Source: F23-B02 sp963633225 (GTDB taxonomy: Bacteria; Bacillota; Clostridia; Oscillospirales; Oscillospiraceae). Taken from it: a stretch of DNA of 64,000 nt. The notes under the pieces were generated by a model, which saw only the letters and a list, made by a program, of their open reading frames with translations, made no database searches and had not been told where the DNA came from. The translations under genes were made by a program, and so were the position numbers. Of the stretch, positions 58,581 to 64,000 are shown piece after piece. The stretch spans positions 30,164 to 94,163 of the forward strand of contig CAVGXR010000061.1 in the NCBI GenBank assembly GCA_963633225.1. Direction: 5' to 3'. Within the stretch, counting starts at the first letter, position 1. Each line of letters opens with the position of its first letter.

Positions 58581-60959
58581 ATGAAAAAGAGACTTATCAG
58601 CATGCTGATGGCCGTTCTCATGATCGCATCCCTGCTGCCGGCTTACGCTCTGGCTTCAGGTGCAGATGTCTGTCCGGCAGATCCGGAAGGCGGAGATCAT
58701 AAGTACACCACGGTCAGCATCAAGAAGGACGCTGACGCCAAGACCCCCGGCGTAAGCGTAAAGGTATGCAAGAACTGCGGCGAGATCGACGAAAGCTCGA
58801 TCTCCATCAAGGCGTTTGCACTGCTCTGGAACCAGTGCAAGACCTGCAAGGAAGGCAAGACCATGACCGTCATTACGGCAAGCTGCCGCAATCCCGGCCT
58901 CGTCGTAAGCTACTGCGCAGAGTGCGGCAAGGCATTTGCCACCAAGGACTTCGGCAACAAGGCATACAAGGTCGAGGATGCGCTTGAGCACGTCTATTCC
59001 GACTTCACCGTTATCCAGAAGCCGACCTGCTCCGAGTCCGGCTACGGCTATGCAGTCTGCAAGCTCTGCGGCGATCCTGTTGCCTTTGCTAACGAGACCG
59101 AGGCAACCGATCTGCTGAAGCTTTCCGACTTCAACAACGCTACCGCATATGCAAACCGTGTTCGTGAAGTATACAACATGTTTGCACCCACCAACCCCAA
59201 GCATGAGGATGAAAGCCAGCTCGTAGCGGTCACGGAAAAGACTACAGCCCTCGATAAGAACGGCAAGACCGTAACTCTCTATCCCGCGAAGGCAGCTTCC
59301 CACATCTCCACCGTCGACGGCGTACAGTATGAGCTCGACGTAGAGACCGGCGAGTACAAAGCATTGACCGGTACTGCTGATTTTGAAGCTGGCTATACCG
59401 GCGACAAGATCTGCCCCGACTGCGGCATGGGCTTCAAGGTCGGCGAGGAGATAACGCACAAATACACTAACTCCCAGGACGGCGAGTTGCCCTCCTACAA
59501 CGAAACCACAGGAAAGTGGGTCAACGGCAAGGCCGACACCATCAAGTGTGATAATTGCAGATACACCGGCGGCGCTTCCATCAAGCACCTCACCCAGTGG
59601 TACGGTGACGACGCAAAGGATCCTACCTGCACCGAAGCAGGCCATGCAGCGACCCTGTACTGGATAGACAAGAACGGAGCTGTCCAGAGCAAGGCCGGCG
59701 CTGAGAAGAAGGCACTCGGCCACAACTACGTCCTCGTCGAGGGCAAGGCAGCGACCTGCCTTGAGGACGGCTTTGAGTATGTAAACTACAAAAAGTGCAC
59801 CCGCTGCGACGATCCCACCGGCGATGAGAGCAAGACCATCAAGCTTACCGCTCCCGGCAAGCATGATTACAAGCTCGTCTCCATCGTTGACGCTACCTGC
59901 CAGCATCAGGGTCTGAGCTACAAGCAGTGCAAGGTCTGCGGCGAGAAGCTTTACGACGCAGACGGCTCTCTGTACACCGAGCTCACCGCCATGGTAGCAC
60001 ACACCGCCTCCGACAAGCTTGCAAACGTCAAGGAAGCAAGCTGCACTGAGGTCGGCTACACCGGCGACACCGTCTGCAAGTTCTGCGGCACCGTCATGGA
60101 AGAGGGCAAGGAGATCCCCATGCTCGAGCACACTCCCGTTGACGTTGATGCAAAGGCTCCCACCTGCACTGAGGCAGGCATCACCAAGGGCACTATCTGC
60201 TCTGTCTGCAAGACCGTTCTGACCGCTCAGGAGACCATCCCTGCACTCGGCCACAAGACCGAGGTTCAGAACGCCAAGGAAGCTACCTGCACCGAGGCAG
60301 GCTACACCGGCGACACCGTCTGCACCGTCTGCAAGGAGACCATTAAGAAGGGCGAGGAGATCAAGGCTCTCGGCCACAGCTACATCAACGGCATCTGCAC
60401 CCGCTGCGACGCAAAGCAGCACGGCTACAATCCGTTCAGCGACGTTAAGGCTGGTCCTTACTACGAGGCTATCCTCTGGGCATATGAAAACGGCGTGACC
60501 GAAGGCAAGACCGACGGCACCTTCGGCGTAAACGACAAGTGCACCCGCGCTCAGATCGTCACCTTCCTGTACCGCGCAGCAGGCTCGCCCGAGGTCGCGG
60601 CTACCGTGAAGAATCCGTTCACCGACGTTTCGTCCAAGAGCCCCTACTACAACGCGATACTCTGGGCTGTTTCCAAGGGCATCACCACCGGCACGACCGC
60701 AACTACCTTCAGCCCGAACGCAGCCTGCACCCGCGCTCAGATCGTCACCTTCCTGTGGCGCTATGAGGGCAAGCCCATCGTAAGCACTCTGAACAACTTC
60801 AGCGACGTAAGCTCCTCCAGCGTGTACTACAACGCTATCATGTGGGCAGTCGATAAGGGCATCACTCAGGGCATCACCAAGACCAGCTTCGAGCCCGGCA
60901 CCGCATGCACCCGCGCTCAGGCAGTCACCTTCATTTACCGCGACTTCTCGTCCAAGTAA
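58581..60959 (+). CDS. Secreted SLH-domain protein 2 with many CxxC knuckles
   Basis: A 792-residue exported protein: signal peptide ending ALAS, then about 580 residues holding roughly a dozen CxxC motifs (CKNC, CKTC, CAEC, CKLC, CPDC, CDNC, CTRC, CKVC, CKFC, CSVC, CTVC, CTRC), often spaced with a preceding C-T-E-A-G-Y-T-G-D-T-V segment. Three SLH domains end the protein. The knuckle repeats resemble degenerate zinc-ribbon-like extracellular repeats seen in Firmicute surface proteins; metal binding is inferred. Codon use is very uniform and highly biased, suggesting high expression. AGGAGG precedes the ATG. Confidence 0.87.
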   Translation: MKKRLISMLMAVLMIASLLPAYALASGADVCPADPEGGDHKYTTVSIKKDADAKTPGVSVKVCKNCGEIDESSISIKAFALLWNQCKTCKEGKTMTVITASCRNPGLVVSYCAECGKAFATKDFGNKAYKVEDALEHVYSDFTVIQKPTCSESGYGYAVCKLCGDPVAFANETEATDLLKLSDFNNATAYANRVREVYNMFAPTNPKHEDESQLVAVTEKTTALDKNGKTVTLYPAKAASHISTVDGVQYELDVETGEYKALTGTADFEAGYTGDKICPDCGMGFKVGEEITHKYTNSQDGELPSYNETTGKWVNGKADTIKCDNCRYTGGASIKHLTQWYGDDAKDPTCTEAGHAATLYWIDKNGAVQSKAGAEKKALGHNYVLVEGKAATCLEDGFEYVNYKKCTRCDDPTGDESKTIKLTAPGKHDYKLVSIVDATCQHQGLSYKQCKVCGEKLYDADGSLYTELTAMVAHTASDKLANVKEASCTEVGYTGDTVCKFCGTVMEEGKEIPMLEHTPVDVDAKAPTCTEAGITKGTICSVCKTVLTAQETIPALGHKTEVQNAKEATCTEAGYTGDTVCTVCKETIKKGEEIKALGHSYINGICTRCDAKQHGYNPFSDVKAGPYYEAILWAYENGVTEGKTDGTFGVNDKCTRAQIVTFLYRAAGSPEVAATVKNPFTDVSSKSPYYNAILWAVSKGITTGTTATTFSPNAACTRAQIVTFLWRYEGKPIVSTLNNFSDVSSSSVYYNAIMWAVDKGITQGITKTSFEPGTACTRAQAVTFIYRDFSSK

Positions 60960-60973
60960 TCGCATAAATTTTA

Positions 60974-61009
60974 AACAGCTCCACGTCTCAGGCGCGGAGC
61001 TGTTTTTTT
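60974..61009 (+). terminator. Terminator after SLH protein 2
   Basis: AACAGCTCC and GGAGCTGTT stem with a 13-base loop and a T run. Confidence 0.85.
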
Positions 61010-61035
61010 ACAGACAAACAGATAGGAGAGAGTAT

Positions 61036-62049
61036 ATGAAAAACAGAGCGCTCGGTGCGCTTCTTGCACTGCTTTTGCTGTGCACCTCCCTGCCGCTGTC
61101 CGCGCTGGCCGACGGCTCATGCGGCGAGGGTACCTGCTGGACGCTGTCGGACAGCGGCGTGCTGACGATATCCGGCACGGGCGGCATGGCCGGCTTCGAG
61201 CTCGGTGACGCTCCGTGGTATTCCCGCCGCAGCGAGCTGCGCAGGCTCATCGTCGAGGACGGCGTGACAGCTATCGGCAGCGCCGCATTCTCCGGCTGCG
61301 GCCTTATTGAGGAGATAGAGCTGCCGCTGACGCTGCGAAGCATCGGCGACGGCGCATTCGACGATGTGTACGGTCTCAAAAGCGTTTACTACGCGGGCTC
61401 TATCGCGCAGTGGAAGGCAATTGATATCGGCCTCGGCAACAGCTTCGGCACGGCGCAGCTCGTTTGCGCCGACGCAAGCGAGCCGTTTTCGGATATCTCC
61501 GTCTGGTGCCGCGACTATATCATCACCTGCTACATGGCCGATATCGTCGGCGGATTTCCCGACGGCACGTTCCGCCCCAATCTGAAGGTCAGCCGCGCAC
61601 AGTTTATCATGATGCTGTATAACATGGGCGGACAGCCGCCCGCGCCGGAAACGGAGCTCGGCTTTTCCGACCGCGGGAACATCGCAGAGGTCTATACCGC
61701 GGCGGTGAAATGGGGCACGAAGGCGGGTATAATCAACGGCTTTGCCGACAACAGCTTCCGCCCGAACGCCAGCATAAGCCGCGCCCAGATGGCTGCGTTT
61801 GCATACCGCTTCCTGAGCCTCGGCGTGAAAAGCACGGTGCTTGACGAGTGCCGTGCGCCGAATGCCTTCCGCGACTACGGCAGCATATCAGAAAGCTACC
61901 GCGAGGCCGTGGACGTGATGGCAAACATCGGCGTGATCCAGGGCTACCCCGACGGCAGCTATGCGCCCAACGGCCTTGCGACCCGCGGCCAGTCCGCAGC
62001 GGTTATGGCACGCCTGCTGAGCGCCCTTACGAGTCTGCGCGAGCAGTGA
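61036..62049 (+). CDS. Secreted SLH-domain protein 3 with BspA-type leucine-rich repeat
   Basis: A 337-residue exported protein: signal peptide ending SALAD, a short BspA-like leucine-rich-repeat region (about 30-150: LTISGTGGM, VTAIGSAAFSGC, LRSIGDGAFDD, VYYAGSIAQWKAI), then three SLH-type modules (FPDGTFRPNLKVSRAQF, FADNSFRPNASISRAQM, YPDGSYAPNGLATRGQS). BspA repeats often mediate binding. AGGAGAGAGTAT precedes the ATG. It is the third consecutive SLH gene. Confidence 0.85.
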   Translation: MKNRALGALLALLLLCTSLPLSALADGSCGEGTCWTLSDSGVLTISGTGGMAGFELGDAPWYSRRSELRRLIVEDGVTAIGSAAFSGCGLIEEIELPLTLRSIGDGAFDDVYGLKSVYYAGSIAQWKAIDIGLGNSFGTAQLVCADASEPFSDISVWCRDYIITCYMADIVGGFPDGTFRPNLKVSRAQFIMMLYNMGGQPPAPETELGFSDRGNIAEVYTAAVKWGTKAGIINGFADNSFRPNASISRAQMAAFAYRFLSLGVKSTVLDECRAPNAFRDYGSISESYREAVDVMANIGVIQGYPDGSYAPNGLATRGQSAAVMARLLSALTSLREQ

Positions 62050-62094
62050 AATAAAACGACCGGCGGCAGAGGCAAAAGCCTCTCCGTCGGTCAA

Positions 62095-62412
62095 TTACTG
62101 TTCTGCCTTCGCAATGCTCTCGACGATAGTAAGCAGCGCCGATACCTGCTCCGGCGGCAAATCCCTTATCAGCTCCGAAAGCCGCCTGAGCGCTGCCGGA
62201 TCCGAGGTTTCGGTATCGAAAAATTCCTTGGGAGTGACTTCGAGAAACTCGCATATGTAGAAAAAATTGAGCATCGTCGGAAATGCCTTCCCATTTTCGA
62301 TGGTGTTTATGTACCCCGGGTTCTGGCCGATGGACAGGCTCATATCACGCGCCGAAACACCTTTTGCCGCTCTGAGCTGGGCAAGCCTGCGGGCGAAATT
62401 TTCTTCGTACAT
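62095..62412 (-). CDS. XRE-family helix-turn-helix regulator
   Basis: A 105-residue cytosolic DNA-binding protein. The N-terminal Cro/CI-type helix-turn-helix (AQLRAAKGVSARDMSLSIG, NPGYINTIENGK) is followed by a helical tail (LSELIRDLPPEQVSALLTIV). GAGGAGGTAATG precedes the ATG. It faces the SLH gene and diverges from the AlaX-like gene. No operator is evident, and its targets are unknown. Confidence 0.88.
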   Translation of the reverse strand: MYEENFARRLAQLRAAKGVSARDMSLSIGQNPGYINTIENGKAFPTMLNFFYICEFLEVTPKEFFDTETSDPAALRRLSELIRDLPPEQVSALLTIVESIAKAEQ

Positions 62413-62595
62413 TTTTCATTACCTCCTCTATAACATATTATATCTGCTGGCCGAACAAAACCATGCCAATATATCTGACATTTTTCCTCGCAATAGCACA
62501 TTTGTTCTGATATCAGTTGATTAAGAATCGAACCTCTGTCGGTTTTGGCAGCTCTTCCCTCCCCTATATATTTCGCATTTTGTTCGCCCGACGAT

Positions 62596-62624
62596 TGAAT
62601 AGTGTGCAAAAAAATGCTATTATC
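62596..62624 (+). promoter_or_regulatory. SigA-type promoter of the AlaX-like gene
   Basis: TTGAAT at 62596, 17-base spacer, TATTAT at 62619, 27 bases before the start codon. Confidence 0.55.
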
Positions 62625-62650
62625 ATAAAAAACAAAACGGAGTGGTGAAA

Positions 62651-63817
62651 ATGACAGAAAAGCTTTACTATATCGACAGCCACATGAAGAGCTTCACGGC
62701 GCGTGTCCTCTCCTGCGAGCAGAGCGGCGGGCGATACCTCGTCACCCTCGACCGCACGGCGTTTTTCCCCGAGGGCGGCGGTCAGCTCGGCGACAGCGGC
62801 ACGATAGGCGATGTGCGCGTTTTCGATACGCACGAGAAAAACGGCGAGGTGCTGCATTATGTAGACCAGCCGCTCGAGGTCGGGCGCAGCTACGACTGCG
62901 CGATAGACTGGGAAACGCGCTTCCGCCGGATGCAGAATCACTCCGGCGAGCATATTTTATCGGGGCTCGTGCATAAGAAGTATGGGTACAACAACGTCGG
63001 CTTCCACATGGGCAGCGACGTTGTGACGATAGACTTCGACGGCGAGCTCACTTGGGAGCAGCTGTGCGAGCTTGAGCGCGAGGCGAACAAGGCCGTCGCC
63101 GCAAACTATAAGGTGACAGCGACCTTCCCGTCAGAGGAGGTTCTCAAAACGCTCGAGTACCGCAGCAAGCTCGAGCTCACGGAAAACGTGCGCATCGTCG
63201 AGATCGAAAACACCGATATCTGCGCCTGCTGTGCACCGCACGTCAGCTCAACTGCCGAGGTCGGCACCGTGCGCATACTCACTGCCGAGCGCCGCAGGCG
63301 CGGCGGCGAGGGCGTGCGCATAACCATGCTCTGCGGCCTTGACGCTTACGACAACGAGGTCGTCATCAGCGCAAACAACACGGAGATATCCACGCTTCTG
63401 TCGTCAAAGCGCAGCGAGACTGCCGCCGCCGTGCGCAGGCTCATGGCCGAAAACGAGCGGCTCAAGGCACACTCGGCGGAGCTGTGCCGTGCACTTGCCG
63501 CGGTGAAGGCCGAGGCGATCGAGCCCTGCGAGGGCAACCTCTGCCTGTTTGACGAGGTTCTGGACGAGCCGGCGCTCCGAGCACTTGTAAACGAGGCCGT
63601 GAAGAAGTGCACCGGCATCGCGGCGGTGTTTTCCGGCAGCGACGAAGGCGGCTATCGCTACATCATCGGCAGCGGCAGCGTCGATCTGCGCAAGGCGGCC
63701 AAAAGCATAAACGCGGGGCTGAACGGACGCGGCGGCGGCAGCAGCGAAATGATACAGGGTAGCTGCACAGCGTGTTCAGAAAAAATTAAAAATTTTTTGA
63801 GTGTTTTTACGGTTTAG
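62651..63817 (+). CDS. Alanyl-tRNA editing protein (AlaX-L type, DHHA1 domain)
   Basis: A free-standing hydrolase that clears mischarged Ser- or Gly-tRNA(Ala). It has 388 residues: an N-terminal AlaRS-like segment with FPEGGGQLGD, the zinc/editing motif HSGEH (His97, His101), a second metal motif CACCAPHVS, and a C-terminal DHHA1 domain. The long form with DHHA1 is AlaX-L. The ATG at 62651 follows GGAGTGGTG; GTG starts at 62642 and 62645 are in frame but lack an upstream site. It appears monocistronic. Confidence 0.88.
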   Translation: MTEKLYYIDSHMKSFTARVLSCEQSGGRYLVTLDRTAFFPEGGGQLGDSGTIGDVRVFDTHEKNGEVLHYVDQPLEVGRSYDCAIDWETRFRRMQNHSGEHILSGLVHKKYGYNNVGFHMGSDVVTIDFDGELTWEQLCELEREANKAVAANYKVTATFPSEEVLKTLEYRSKLELTENVRIVEIENTDICACCAPHVSSTAEVGTVRILTAERRRRGGEGVRITMLCGLDAYDNEVVISANNTEISTLLSSKRSETAAAVRRLMAENERLKAHSAELCRALAAVKAEAIEPCEGNLCLFDEVLDEPALRALVNEAVKKCTGIAAVFSGSDEGGYRYIIGSGSVDLRKAAKSINAGLNGRGGGSSEMIQGSCTACSEKIKNFLSVFTV

Positions 63818-63892
63818 ACATGTTCTGCTGATGTGTCTAACAAAAATAGGTCAAAAAAAACACGAAAATTTGATTTATCCGACAAATAATAA

Positions 63893-63921
63893 TTGACAAT
63901 ATTATGACAGTTTGCTACAAT
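63893..63921 (+). promoter_or_regulatory. SigA promoter reading off the right edge
   Basis: TTGACA at 63893 and TACAAT at 63916 with 17-base spacing; about 70 bases upstream of a GTG start. Confidence 0.8.
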
Positions 63922-63992
63922 GGATAAATAGAAGAAGGGTGAAAATATACCCTTAAAAGACTCAGCAAAATATTTTTTATGGGGGGTTATCC

Positions 63993-64000
63993 GTGAGAGA
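63993..64000 (+). CDS. Start of a gene truncated by the window end
   Basis: A GTG at 63993 preceded by GGGGGGTTATCC and a strong promoter probably begins a gene. Only two codons are visible, so nothing can be said about its product. Confidence 0.4.

Noticed and set aside
58656..60965. Very long minus-strand open frame (about 769 codons) opposite SLH protein 2
   Set aside because: It mirrors the third-position bias of the sense gene, begins without a ribosome binding site and encodes a low-complexity Val/Ala/Gly/Leu sequence. The sense frame has a signal peptide and SLH domains.
1..64000. tRNA, rRNA, CRISPR, transposase or phage genes, riboswitches
   Set aside because: None seen by eye on either strand. 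A covariance-model scan could still reveal a diverged structured RNA in the longer leaders.

Overview
The window looks like a chromosome segment of an anaerobic Clostridia-type Firmicute, most likely of the gut Oscillospirales. The grounds are consistent GC-rich coding sequence, strong AGGAGG-type ribosome binding sites, textbook SigA promoters (TTGACA-17-TATAAT), ATP-dependent PEP carboxykinase, type III glutamine synthetase, rubrerythrin with a PerR-like regulator, secreted SLH-domain proteins and anaerobic CoA/flavin enzymes. I found no tRNA, rRNA, CRISPR array, transposase or phage genes. The taxonomic placement is inference.

Layout. 1-14.7 kb is mostly housekeeping: a glycolytic run pgk-tpiA-gpmI (gpmI runs off the left edge), trmL, a PflA-like radical SAM protein, an FMN 2-hydroxy-acid enzyme, a lipoprotein/membrane protein pair, a GH36 alpha-galactosidase with an unlisted 43-residue membrane peptide, an ABC-F ATPase, pckA and a low-molecular-weight tyrosine phosphatase. 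14.7-27.3 kb is one nine-gene leftward operon for CoA-ester chemistry: a FadH-like Fe-S flavoenzyme, an acyl-CoA ligase, a DASS-type anion permease, a crotonase-fold protein without the usual glutamates, an acyl-CoA dehydrogenase and four CaiB/BaiF CoA-transferases, two of which are tandem paralogues. An exact consensus sigma-54 promoter (27260-27275) precedes it. The next genes are a GAF-PAS-AAA+-Fis activator, then divergently rpoN itself and a CaiE/PaaY-like gamma-carbonic-anhydrase-fold protein. The activator-rpoN gap carries a GTGTATCAT dyad and extra half-sites.

31.8-37.8 kb holds a LysR regulator divergent from an MFS transporter, a metal-dependent TIM-barrel protein, a YdiB-like quinate/shikimate dehydrogenase and a second Fe-S flavoenzyme of the enoate-reductase/BaiH type. 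Together with the sigma-54 operon this suggests anaerobic uptake, CoA activation and reduction of plant-derived acids (quinate/shikimate and perhaps cinnamate-type acids). That substrate assignment is a hypothesis.

38-39.7 kb is a rubrerythrin, PerR-like regulator and small alarmone synthetase operon, followed by a repeat-rich noncoding region. 40-48.2 kb is a LacI-controlled sugar operon: an AnmK-superfamily kinase with altered substrate motifs, an Rbs-type ABC importer, an alcohol dehydrogenase and an aldo/keto reductase, with two matching palindromic operators. 48.4-56 kb has a small coiled-coil membrane protein, an AI-2E-family exporter, glnN, a lysyl-transferase-like membrane protein coupled to psd, and a marR-MATE pair. 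56.2-62 kb encodes three consecutive secreted SLH proteins, one carrying about a dozen CxxC knuckles. The window ends with an XRE regulator, an AlaX-type editing protein and a strong promoter reading off the right edge.
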